From Paraspadella gotoi (lineage: Eukaryota; Chaetognatha): a DNA stretch of 64,000 nucleotides. The notes beneath the pieces were generated by a model. The model saw only the letters and a program-made list of their open reading frames with translations. It made no database searches and was not told the DNA's origin. Shown here piece after piece: positions 9,506-20,881 of this stretch. The stretch's first letter is position 1. Every line of letters starts with the position of its first letter. Location: the NCBI GenBank assembly GCA_051294375.1, contig CM119264.1, positions 5,077,045-5,141,044 on the forward strand, in the 5' to 3' direction. The position numbers were made by a program, and so were the translations under genes.

Positions 9506-12500
9506 ATGTCAGAGACCCTCACCGCGGACGGACCGATCGAGCAGGTCACCTCTGCGACGCCGATTCTCTTGGCGGTCATCGTCTGCATCCATTGCGTAGA
9601 AGCGCTTGTCCTCTTTTTGGTCAGGATTTGGCCAAGGTAGGTTAGCATGATAAGAGAAGCTAGAGCAAAATGGCGGAGGAGCTATTGATTTCTCTTTAAT
9701 TTCCTTCTTTCTTCACTGTCCACCTCTTTTTCCTCCCGTTTCTATTAATATTTTTCCCCGATTTCCTCCAATACGGTCTCTGTGCAAAAAAAACGCGCCA
9801 CATTTATAACTTTTAATTCCAGACACTCTATAAAATATTTTTAAAAATTATAATATAAAAAATAAAATTTAAAAAAAAGAGAATCAATTATATCTAAATT
9901 GTATTTACAATCGGTAAACGGTTTAGGAAGATATGATTTTCATTAAACAATTGAAAAAGGTTATCATTACGGTTGTGAAAAAGCTTTTGACATTCAGATT
10001 GCTCAGACACATACTCCGTAAAATGAACCAAAATTTTAAAACATTTCATTTTTTTCATAAAAATAGAATTTATAACAAGAAGGTCCTATTTAAATACAAA
10101 AAAATATTTTTTTTTTGAAATTCTACCATGCCATTGACGAGCACAAAACTAAGAAAGTAAGCAAACTGGACTACTGGGAGTTGGAAAATAAAAAATCTTA
10201 GCGATTTTTTCAATAGGGTAAAAAATCTAAAGTCGTTATACCAGATAATTTAACTACAGTATTTGATCATTTAATTTACTCCTATTTAAAATCCGTGTTA
10301 AAGCTTCAAAATCATGGACCAGTCTTTCATTGTAAGTAAAATTATTATTTAGGGATCTGGGGCAATCCAGTTATCCAGCTATCCCTCCACATTTCCAATA
10401 TAACTATTTTTAATTTTTAATCTATTTCAAATATATCAGAAAAAAAATATTAGTCTTAAATTAATCAGTATTTCATTTAAAAAAATCATTGCTTCTAAAT
10501 GGATAGCCCAATTTTAATAAAATTTATGCCAAACTTATCATCTTTTAAAAACCTTTAAATCACTTTTAATTTTTTTTTTTAAAAATTCAAGTTTATAGGG
10601 GGAAATAAAGTGGGGCGTTTTTTTTGCACAGGACTGAACTTTGAACTTTTCTTTTCTCCTTTTTTGCAGATTTCGTTCCGTCCCAAAGCTCCCCCAGCAT
10701 TTCGAGTATCTATTGGATCTTCTCATTGTAGAAGCGGCGATGGTGATCAGCCTTCAGTTGACCAAATATCTCCTTGTCTCAACTGGGCTTACCAGCGACA
10801 TGTGGCAGTGCCTCAGGGGTAATGCGTTTCGGGAACTTTGTTGGACTTTGTAGGAGAAGCATTTACAATTTGATATATGGGAGTTAAATTAAGTAAGATT
10901 AAGATAGCAAAACATAAAAATGTGACAACTGATTACTGACTGAGGCATGAAAAGATAAAACGCAATACGCTCTTTTTACTGTATTATTTTTTCTTCCTTA
11001 CGGACCTCCCTCATAATCCTATTTATAAATCTATCTAAATCTAACCGTTTCCCCTCATCTTTGTGCACTCACTCCCTTAATTCCACCCTCTGTTTACAGG
11101 CCTCCAATCATTCGCCTTCACTTTCTTTGCTGTCTTCTGCGTTGATCTCCTTTTCACGGGATTTCTTTTGTCCACCATTTGTGATTCATTCACGTTTTCC
11201 ACTAGATCGTAAGTACACGTTAGTCAGTTATTTGCGAGCTTTCTTTAGTTTGCTTTTATATCTGTCTTTCCATTGCTATTTCGTGGCACAGGTCACCAAT
11301 CCTCCCACCAATTATCACAGGCAATGTCCACTGTCCAAACTCAAATATTTTGTTAATTCTCTCTCATTCCCATCTCATGTTTTTTCTTCTTGCTCGCGAT
11401 CTATATCCCTTCTTCCCTTTTTCTCATCATCTCTTCTCTTTCAGGTACTACTTTGAAATCACCCGCTATCTGTTGGGTCTGACGCTTAGCCTCTTTGTCC
11501 CTAACTTTCTCTGTGGACTTGTGGAGGCAAAAGAAAGCCCTGTCGTTTGCAGGATGCGTGATGACACGATGCAAAATCACTTTGGCATCATTGTTAAGGT
11601 ATGAGAACCGTAAACCTACAGGATTACTGATGTTGGTCAATTTATCACAACAGTTACAATGTCCTTTTAAAAAAATTTGATGTGCGTTTTTCTGCAATGC
11701 ACGCTTCCAAACTGCATCAATAGTTCCTATCTCCCTCGTTCCCTCCAGTCTCTCTCGATCATTATGTGCCTCCACTTCTTACACCATTACGACTGCTGTC
11801 GCCGCCGCGATGCACTACGCGGAGTTCATGTCATCAACCGCTGTCTGGTCCGACTTGTTTATGGACGCTTGGTAGTCAACGCTGCCATTTTGGCTGCCAT
11901 TGCTTCTGTGTCTTTTGGCGAGCACCACGATTTCAAGGTGCTTATTTTTTATATTAACGTTGGCTGTTGTGTTGTATAATTTCAGTATTTTCCTTTGTCA
12001 TCACTGTCTTTAAAAGCTCAATGAATTAACTACACTAATAAAAGATGTTGTTGTATACGCTATTATTATGAATCTACTATGAAATTAAATTCATTAGGGG
12101 CGGGGGTTCAAAACTTTAAAAAAGTTCGATTTTAATGCTTTTATTATTGCTATTAAAATGACAATATTACTATATAATGATAAAAATTTTTTTTAATCAA
12201 TCTTAACTTTTTTTGATAGATTCTGATAGAGCATAAAAAGTTAAATAAAAAATATCACTACAACTTTCAAAAATTTTTATGTTTTCTTGGTTAAAATTAA
12301 GAAAAAATAATAAAATTATCAAAAAATGATGATGATGATGATTATAAATAGTTTTTCATATTTTTCACACACTTATGATCAAAATATTGAAAAAAGAATT
12401 ATACTTTGTGTAGACAACTTTTTGCAAGCTACCTGAATCTGATCTTAAAAATAAAAAAATCCTAAAAAAATTTTTAGCCTTTTCTATTTATAAATAAATA

Positions 12501-13837
12501 TTAAAAAATTAATATATGGAATATGGAGTAATATTAAAATTTTTTGTCTATTCAAATTTTTTAAAAAATGTCTAAATTTTTGTTTGAGCAGGTGCTTAAT
12601 TCAAATTTCTTAACCACCTTACTGAGTTAGGTTCCCCCTACTATTATTGCTTTATTGTTTTTATTCCCACGGTCAGGCTCTCTGCTTCCACATCCTTGTC
12701 CACTTAAAGATGCACCTCAACTTTTTGTTGGTAGCCGAATTCCGTCCTAAACTCTGCAGGAGGAAGAAGAAAAAAGCGTCGGTGAAGAAGATCCTAAATG
12801 TGAGAGATGGGGAGGTAGAATTGAAGTTGATTTTATTTAATAGAGGATTTTGAAAGTACTGATATGTAGAAGGGTGATATGCTTTGCGTTATAAAAGAAA
12901 ATAAATATTAGGTACTAGGTAGTGTTTTTTCCGTAGCCTATAAAAAAATTTTAGCTTCGTTATTAGATACCAAAGGTGAAGAAGATAGAGATGAAAACTT
13001 TTCCCGACATTTTTACCTTTCTTTTACTCTCTTTTCATCTCTTTTTTTTCACAGAATCCTTCCAACAGTCCACCAACTTCTCCTCGTTCCCGAACTTCTA
13101 TTCCATCCCCTTATCGATCCCCAAAGACATCGATTCACCCTTCTCCCCACAGATCCCCCCTTTCCTCATCACTTATCACCGCCTCTCCCTCGGTCCACGG
13201 GGGAGGATTAGATCACTCCCCCTACCAGTCTGTCCCTTCACCCTCTTCATCCTATCCTAACCATTCCCCCTATCGTTCTCCTTTTCGAAGCTCCTTTACC
13301 CCAAACCACAGCGCCCATTCTCCCTCTAGTCACCCTTCTCAATCCCCATATCGCTCTCCATTTCGCAATTCCTTTACTCCCAATCACAGCCCCCGCCCTC
13401 CACCTGGTCACTCGTCCAAATCCCCTCATCGTTCCCCTTACAGGAACAGCCTAACCCAAAAATCCACTTACCCTTCCCAATCCCCTTATCGGTCTCCCTT
13501 TCATCACGCCATTACCTCTACTAAATGTAGCCCCCACTCTCCTGGTGAGGTTGAGCGCCCACGCCCCTCCCCGGGCTCCCGAAAAGCGGGCTCACTGCAT
13601 CGGGCTTCAGGCGAAGAATGCTTGGAGGATCGTCGCTCCTTAACGGGAACATGGTCGGGCTTGGATAAACGACGGGGCTCCGGTTCTGGCTTCTCTACGG
13701 CTACGGCGGCTGCCGGCTGGTGGAAATCTCCCGTCGGGCTTTCGCCAGGCAGAACCAGTGTCAATATTGGCATATACTGTGGCGAAAGGCCTATTACTCG
13801 TCACCTGCTGAAGAAACCTTCATCAGTTGGAGTGTGA
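9506..13837 (+). CDS. seven-helix receptor-like membrane protein, seven exons, 545 aa
   Basis: Exons 9506-9636, 10670-10818, 11100-11208, 11445-11598, 11749-11937, 12677-12799 and 13055-13837 all have GT/AG borders, join in phase and total 1638 bases. Hydrophobic helices fall near residues 20-42, 58-81, 97-120, 133-156, 178-195, 214-237 and 246-264. Residues W89 and C91 before helix 3, and C165 in the loop after helix 4, match the usual class A GPCR disulfide pattern. The seventh helix ends HLNFLLVAEFRPKLCRR, resembling the helix 7 to helix 8 region, though the DRY and NPxxY motifs are not canonical. The last exon is a 260-residue Ser/Pro/His/Arg-rich tail with repeated SPYRSPFR units, probably cytosolic and a phosphorylation target. 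No ligand can be assigned. A non-GPCR seven-helix membrane protein is the alternative. The start ATG gives a short extracellular N-terminus with no signal peptide. Confidence 0.7.
12090..12590 (+). repeat. AT-rich dispersed repeat copy inside an intron
   Basis: This copy lies in the sixth intron of the receptor-like gene (11938-12676) and matches 6200-6780 in opposite orientation. Shared landmarks are GGGGTTCAAAAC at the left end, GATAGATTCTGATAGAGC, the TGATGATGATGAT run and AGAATTATACTTTGTGTAGA. It explains why this intron is the second longest of the gene. Confidence 0.75.
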
Positions 13838-15400
13838 ACTTAATTTTTGCTCAAAAAAATCTACAAATATTTTTTATTTTAGATTAATAGTTATGAAATT
13901 AACATGTTTATTATGTGAACTTAGATAAATTTCAAGCTACACCTTTGAGAATTTTAAGCTTGGTTTTCAAACATCTGAGCTCTCTGTATATCTCTAGCGC
14001 AAAAATTCAAAAATATTAGCTGTAATTAATGATTTTTTTTTACTCCTGTCATTAAATAAAATTTACGTAACTTTGAACAAGAACCAGCAAGTTAAACTCG
14101 TTGTGCTGCTGTGTCTTTCTTCTGTGGATGTTTCATGAAAATCTAGTGACTTTACAAGTGTGAAACATATGCACAAGAAGTATCTTATGGTTTATTACTT
14201 TTATGTGAGGTTTTAAGCAAGATAACCAAATATAATATAAAATATGCCGTGACCACTGACCACACTACTTATTTACAAATTTATTGTCAATGAAAACCGT
14301 TGCAATTTTTAGACTATGACGTAACTTCGATATACCGTTTGCAAAATCGCAGAGTGCAGTTTTTAATACTTATGGTTTTAAAGCCGTACATGCTTCGAAG
14401 TCTGAAACCTATGCACAAATAGCATTTACCCTGCGGCAAAAAAAAAGCAGTTACTTTTTCACATTCACAACCGTATTAGATGGCTAAATTCTATAAACAT
14501 ATAAAAAACATAAAATAAAGCTTATTTAAAGTGGAAGCAATTAATTCAAGCCCCAATAAAATGGACTAAAGCGTTCGAAAGTTATATGACGACAAACTCG
14601 AATGGTACAAAAATAGTAAAAAAAAAGAAATTAGTTTTCGTCTAAAAGAGTCAATGACTTTTCCCTATTAAAAAATAATTATATTATGATATTGTATGAA
14701 AAAATTCTGGGATAGGTATCAACTATTTTTAACCTAAATCAAAATAAAATAAGTAAGGAAACTATATAGAAAAACAATCAGTCAGAAAAAGAAGTATTAT
14801 CAACTTAACCTCCAAAAATTATTTTTTCTCAATTCCGTTTTCTGACTCAGACTTTTAAAGTATTGCTATATTCTACTGCCTTAACCAATTTTTTTCATGC
14901 ACCAATCGATTGCTTTATAAACAAGTTTGAGCAGACAATGTCGGATCTGCCCACGATCATTATCGGTAATTAATTAATTAATCCGACTAAAAATCTATAC
15001 TTTTCATAAATATTTTTTCAAAATTAAAAAAGATATAGAAGGGTATTTAAAGCTAACAAGTGGCTACTTTTTTTTGCGCCGCAGTCTACAAATGCCTTAT
15101 CAGTCTGCCGATTTTCAACTAAAATAATTTAAAATTTCAAGAATTTTGATGTGATCGCTTTTTAAGGTGAGTAGTATGCATATTATATAGAGCATATACT
15201 TTTGTAATATGAAAAAAGAATTATTTCAGTATTTAGTACTTCCAAAAAAATTTGGTAAAACTTACTTTGACGTTTAAAATCATATAAATGATAATTATGT
15301 TATTTGAATTTTTGCGTTTAAATAGCGACATTCAGCAATAAATAAATTCATTTTTGACAAATGTTGTTCATGAAAAGACCAAAATAATTGTAGTGAGTTA
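13838..15400. other. AT-rich spacer; isolated TIR tip at 14938
   Basis: No gene is recognised. At about 14938-14990 the sequence TCGGATCTGCCCACGATCAT matches the end of the inverted-repeat element annotated at 20084, 43296 and 45968, so a solo or truncated tip is present. Confidence 0.45.
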
Positions 15401-16136
15401 GTGACAGAACCGTTCAATATAAGCAGTAAGGAGGGCCAAAATTGATAACTTTTTATCATTAGGAGTTCTGTAATATAAAATTCATTTCTCCATCATATAC
15501 TTACTTTTTTAACTTGTGAGGCATAGTATAATATTGAAGCATTTAAAATATTTATCAATGTATAGTAAAGTGGAGCACTGGGGAACATAAATTTTANNNN
15601 NNNNNNNNNNNNNNNNNNNNNNNNNNNNNNNNNNNNNNNNNNNNNNNNNNNNNNNNNNNNNNNNNNNNNNNNNNNNNNNNNNNNNNNNNNNNNNNNNNNN
15701 NNNNNNNNNNNNNNNNNNNNNNNNNNNNNNNNNNNNNNNNNNNNNNNNNNNNNNNNNNNNNNNNNNNNNNNNNNNNNNNNNNNNNNNNNNNNNNNNNNNN
15801 NNNNNNNNNNNNNNNNNNNNNNNNNNNNNNNNNNNNNNNNNNNNNNNNNNNNNNNNNNNNNNNNNNNNNNNNNNNNNNNNNNNNNNNNNNNNNNNNNNNN
15901 NNNNNNNNNNNNNNNNNNNNNNNNNNNNNNNNNNNNNNNNNNNNNNNNNNNNNNNNNNNNNNNNNNNNNNCTGTAATATAAAATTCATTTCTCCATCATA
16001 TACTTAATCACTATTCATTATCACTTTTTTAACTTGTGAGGCATAGTATAATATTGAAGCATTTAAATATTTATCAATGTATAGTAAAGTGGAGCACTGG
16101 GGAACATAAATTTTATTTAAGAGAACAAACAAGGAT
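15401..16136. repeat. repeat duplicated on both sides of an assembly gap
   Basis: The segment 15467-15596 and the segment 15971-16136 carry the same text (CTGTAATATAAAATTCATTTC through GTGGAGCACTGGGGAACATA), differing by a 20-base deletion and one A. Between them is a gap of 374 N (15597-15970). The left copy is preceded by GAACCGTTCAATATAAGCAG, shared with the 5-kb repeat. A diverged copy lies at 54238-54370, just before the retrotransposon. The flanking duplicate may be an assembly artefact. Confidence 0.7.
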
Positions 16137-18230
16137 ATTAATTCGATCTAAAATTATCATTCTCAACGATTCACATATATAACTTATGTGATTGTATTAA
16201 ATTCAATAATTTTTTAAAATATATTTTCTCCTGGAGACGGATGCCGCGCTCTCTTGACATCCATCATATGGGTTTTACAATATATTAATTAACACAGACT
16301 ACCTACGATCTTATAAGGTTTCATGATAAAATATTTTGCATATTTTGTTTTTTCCATTTAGATTCTTCAATTGGCCTTTAACCATGGAAAAGAATTCTTT
16401 TCTTCTTGCTTTCGAAAGTATTTTTATTTATTATAGATTTTCACTAAACCAATAATGAATTGTAACTGGTAGAAGTCGTCAAAGAAACAGTTTTTAAATC
16501 GCATAAGATTAGAAATTCTCTTTCCTTTTTTCAATTGGTTTGAGATCACTTCAAATATATAGAGGAAAATTTGACGGATTTTTGTTTTATTATTAGGTAA
16601 ACAGACACATGTTAGAATAGACTGCTTTAGTTATCAGTAACATAATCAATCAAGAAAAAAAGATAATCGTAGGAATATGAAATATTTTGTGATTTTAAAA
16701 CTCAATACTAATAAGAAAGAAGAAATCATAATACCTTAATTCAAAAATTAACAAAATTTCTAATTAATCACAAGACTCGCTCCACTAATATATTAAGATA
16801 CGAATCAAATTTGTTAAAATTTCACTAATAATTTCAATCAATTTACTTATTATATTATTATTGTTATAAAACATTGCAACAGATTTGAAGTAGTAAGATT
16901 TTTTTTCTCAACTGTTTCTTTTCTTTCATTTACTTCTCTCTCTCATCTCACTCTCTATCTCTCTCATTTTCATCTCTTTATTCAATACCATTCTTCCACT
17001 TTTTTAAAACTTAACTCCTGTCCCTCGTCCTCACCCTAATTGACCGCTCTTTTTCTACACTCTGTGTTGGGAAAAAACCTCTGCCCTTCGTTCTCTCTTC
17101 TCTCTGTTTTTCTTTTTTCTCCTTTTACCAATTTCTCTTCAATTAGCTGATGAGGGCTTTGAAATCAAGCCCAGTCTGTCTTTACTAGATAAAAATCGTT
17201 GGGCTACAAAACCCAAGTTCAAAATTTCTTTATTTGCGTTTAATTAATAGGTTAAATATTTCAAAAGTCAAGGTAGTAAGGTTATAGTTTGTGAATATAT
17301 TTACTATAAATTCACTTATCCACATATATACAATTAAAATGATAACTGAGGCGACTTATCTAAAGAAAAAAAAGCTTACTGATAAGGTTAACAGGCACAA
17401 GATAACCTTTTGAGAAATCAGTTTTATATCTCTAAGAAATACAAAAAAACTTTATTAGATCATTTTCCCAAACCCCTTCAACTTCCTGTTTTATGAGCTT
17501 AAATTTTATATTCTTTTTAAAAACACAAGCTATAGCCACCGAAATCCATTCAGGTTTTTATTAAATTCTAACACAAAAGATAATTTTAAAAAAAAGATAA
17601 ATTAGTTACTCGAATTTATTTTTTAAGTTTTATAATAAAAGGATGTAAAAACACTTGGTATTTAGTATTATTGTAAATTTAGGGATTAGTTTTGGGGTTA
17701 AACTTCATTATTTTATGTTATTTTAATTGTCTAAATTTAAAATAGTAAAATTAGGAATTTTAAATTGTGTGCTAAAAAATTGGGAACCGACTTAATATTT
17801 AAAATACTCACTATCTCGCAAATAAATAAAAATCTTTGCATATGGACTTTAAAACAGTTTTTTAGCTCTTTTTAAGCTAACTATAAAATATTTTTTATAA
17901 CTTAATAATTTTAGTGAGGTTCAAGTTATTTTTGTGGCATTTAAAATCAATATTTCATACAAAATTATAACAATCAAAACACTTAAATATGCCGGAAAAA
18001 ACATCACCTCCGGCTAGGGCCACGCCCATAATGAATATATTTTTAATTTTAGTAAAACAAACAAGGGGGAATAAGCTACTGCGTGTTATTTTACCTAATA
18101 AATGGTGGAAAAATTTTAATATTATGGTTATTAAAATACTTGTTATTTAAAAGATATATCATGTTTTCAACCATCAATTTTTTTTTGCATCGAAGTACTT
18201 GTTCATTTGACGCTCGATTGGTTTTGAAAA
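16137..18230. other. AT-rich and CT-rich spacer
   Basis: No gene is recognised. A CT-rich tract runs at 16925-17130. At 17148-17185 a short GCTGATGAGGGCTTTGAAAT..AAGCCC hairpin resembles the core of the palindrome at 29277-29455. Confidence 0.4.
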
Positions 18231-18339
18231 AACATTTTAACCTAAACAGGCTTTAAAATCAAATTTAAGATAAGAATAAGGGAAAACCAGACCGAGTGAG
18301 AACTTAGTATGAGGTTTTACCGAGGCTGGGAACTCTATG

Positions 18340-18480
18340 GGTCGTCTGCTTGGTTGACAGCTTGGTCGCCTGCTTGGTGAAGCCTGGTCGTTTGGATGGT
18401 TGACAGCTTGGTCGCCTGCTTGGCTGATAGCTTGGTCCCCTGCTTTGTTGACAGCTTGTGTCGCCTTCAGGAGACACAAG
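18340..18480. repeat. ~24-base minisatellite
   Basis: Four to five imperfect copies of TTGACAGCTTGGTCGCCTGC(TTGG) follow one another, with a few shortened units. On the minus strand it translates as AGDQAVN-like units, but frames change between units, so this is a tandem repeat rather than a gene. A (CT)n tract follows at 18605-18665. Confidence 0.7.
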
Positions 18481-19204
18481 GTCGTCTGCTCCTGAGCTAA
18501 ATTTTCCTTTTTTTCTCGCCAGTCTCATTGTTTGCGCCGCCGTCACGACGCCACGTGACGAGACACCGTAACATTGCGCCTTTTTTATCTCTTTTTTGTT
18601 GAAAAAGCGTCTCTTTCTCTCTCTCTCTCTCTCTTCTCATCTCTGCTCTCTCTCGTCTCTCTCTTTATCCTCCTTCGTTTTTTTTTCTTTTGTTTTTGGA
18701 TAAAGACGGTCGGGGGGGGAGATACAGAAGGAGGGTAAGGAAGGGAAGATAGAAAGATAGAAGAGAAGAAGGGGCGTGCGAAAGGCGAGGAGGATACCGG
18801 AAAAAAGGGGAGGACAAGAAATTAATGGCAGAAGGAGAAAGATTGAAGGAAGATTATGAGAGAAAGAGGAAATAAAAAGGGAGAAATTATAAGGAAGATT
18901 TTAGAAGAAGGGAAAAGATTAGAGAATAAAAATGCTTTGGAAAATCCTAAAAGGAAAAGGCATGGCACAGGAGTAAGATAAAGCGTGGGGTTGGCATGAG
19001 AGGGTTTAGGCATGTCGGACGCTGCGAAGAGGTGAGGGGCTGGACAATGCAGACATGGTAGGCATAAGGGGTGGGGTTTAATTCAATTTTTCCGCATTTT
19101 TCTTTTGAAAGCTTTTTGTGTCGTTGGTGTTCGGCTTTTAATTCTACGAAAAATATTTTCAAAACAAAACTATTGAAAAAAACCAAATTAAAAAAAGGTT
19201 TTTG

Positions 19205-19605
19205 TGGATTACAGTTGAGGCCATTTTTTCTTTTTTATTCACAGTTGAGGCTTTTCTTTTTTGATTTACAGTTTGAGGCCGTTTTTTCTTTTGATTTGAG
19301 TTGAGGGCCTTTTTTCTTTTTGATTTCATTGAGGTTTTTTGATTTACAGTTGCGGCTTTTCTTTGTTTGATTTAACAGTTGAGGGCCTTTTTTCCTTTTT
19401 TGATTTCATAAGTTGAGGCTTTTTGATACAGTCGAGGCCTTTTTTCCTTTGATTTAAGTTGAGGCCTTTTTTTTTTTGATTTACAGTTGAGAACTTTTTT
19501 GATTTATAGTTGAGCCTTTTTTGATTTACGTTGAGGCCTTTTTTATTTACAGTGAGGCCTTGTTTTCCTTTTTTGAGAATTTACGTTGAGGCCTTTTTCC
19601 ATTAA
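19205..19605. repeat. 28-30-base T-rich minisatellite
   Basis: Roughly 13-15 units of GATTTACAGTTGAGGCCTTT plus a TTTTCTTTT filler are arrayed head to tail. Units vary mostly in T-run length and in short deletions, for example a missing AC or CA in TTACAG. No frame survives. Confidence 0.8.
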
Positions 19606-19923
19606 ATCCTTGTTTCTTTGTTTCAAATAGCGGGTTTTATGTTCGTGTTATGTAATGTTATTTTCGGAGTGAATATGTACATTATATATTTTTTAAATGA
19701 GTGTATTTGTATCAGAAAAATCAAAATTTTAAATTTTATGGCAGAGAGAGCGAAGAGAGGAGAGGAGGGAAAATAGAGGCACAAGGAAGAGAAGAGAGAG
19801 ACTCTTTCGCTTAGAAAGGCGACAATATAAAGGCAAAACTTGAAAGGTTTTTTTCGTCTATAAATTTATTTCTTTTGATGGAGAAGAAAATATCGAAGAT
19901 GAGCGAGCAATATTTGCAAGCTA

Positions 19924-20060
19924 CGCCGGCCGCCGCCTTCCGCGCTCGCCGCCTACCCTTCCCCGCTCCCGGCGCCGCCGCCGCGCCGCCTCCCGCCGCC
20001 TCCGCGCCGCCGCCGTCCCCGCCGCCGCCCCGCCTGTCCGCCGCCCTCGCCGCGCTTCTG
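19924..20060. other. sharply bounded GC-rich (CCG) island
   Basis: About 137 bases are almost entirely C and G, dominated by GCCGCC/CCGCCG words, between AT-rich flanks with abrupt borders. It lies in a frame opened at 19875 (MMEKKISKMSEQYLQ) and would encode an Ala/Pro-rich run; only the composition supports this. It abuts the inverted-repeat element that begins at 20084. Confidence 0.6.
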
Positions 20061-20083
20061 CATCATCGGTTTTTCATTTTTAG

Positions 20084-20881
20084 TCGGATCTGCTTATCAG
20101 AAAATTCGCACTCTATACTCACTTTGGTGTCGCTTCGGGTCGTCCGGGCCCCCTCCATCTTGTTGGGCATTCATTTATATCATGTCAGAACATAATATAT
20201 GATAATTACTGGCGAAAAAAATTGAATGTCCGCGTCCTTCTGATCTGTTGTCCTCCGTGTCCGGCTGTTTGTCCCCCCTTTACAAACTCAAATTATTTAG
20301 ATTGTATGATTGGTATGTGTGTGGTAGGAAGTGTAGTGATTTGAGCTTGGATATCAAGTTTTGATAGAATGGTGGAGTGGAATGAGTTAAATGGAAAAAT
20401 TTCACGATTTTTGAATATTTTTACTAATTTTAACCCATCAATTACTAAAAATTATTCAATAATTAAATAGATAGAATGTAGAAGAAATTTTGTGTGTATA
20501 GGTAGGAAAGTGTGTGATTGAGCAGAAATATAACGTTCAGATTAATCAAGGAAGTAGAAATGAGTTTGCATAAGAACCAAAGTCAATTGATTTGAATTTT
20601 TAGTTATTTATGCTACTCATGAAATTATTTAATTAGTTATCAATTGATTATATACAATTTAAAAATTATGCAGTTGAAATATGCGCGAATTGAAAGGTTG
20701 AAAAATTATAATCAGAGATAGAAAATTTATTTTGTTTGTACCCATTGTTCCAGCGGGTTTTAGCATGTATTCAGGCGAGCAGCACACAATTTGGTTGGCA
20801 GTGGTAGATCTGTTATCATACTTGCAGGAAATTATCTGGATTAGGCTGATTTACGGCTTAATTATCGTAGGCAGATCCGAC
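20084..20881. mobile_element. terminal-inverted-repeat element (copy A)
   Basis: The left end TCGGATCTGCTTATCAG and the right end ATTATCGTAGGCAGATCCGA are inverted repeats. Inside is the family-specific text also found in copies B and C: a GTCCG-rich stretch, TATGATAATTA, and GGTAGGAA..GTG near 20315. There is no transposase frame, so it is MITE-like. Copy A is longer than B (798 against 554 bases) and more diverged. Confidence 0.7.

Noticed and set aside
11766-11957. Alternative frame in exon 5 of the receptor-like gene (AVAAAMHYAEFMSS then stop)
   Set aside because: It ends at a stop inside the exon and does not match the phase of the flanking exons, whereas the chosen frame continues in phase through three further exons.
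18237-18546. Minus-strand Gln/Ser/Pro repeat peptides
   Set aside because: Products of the 24-base minisatellite; the frame changes between units.
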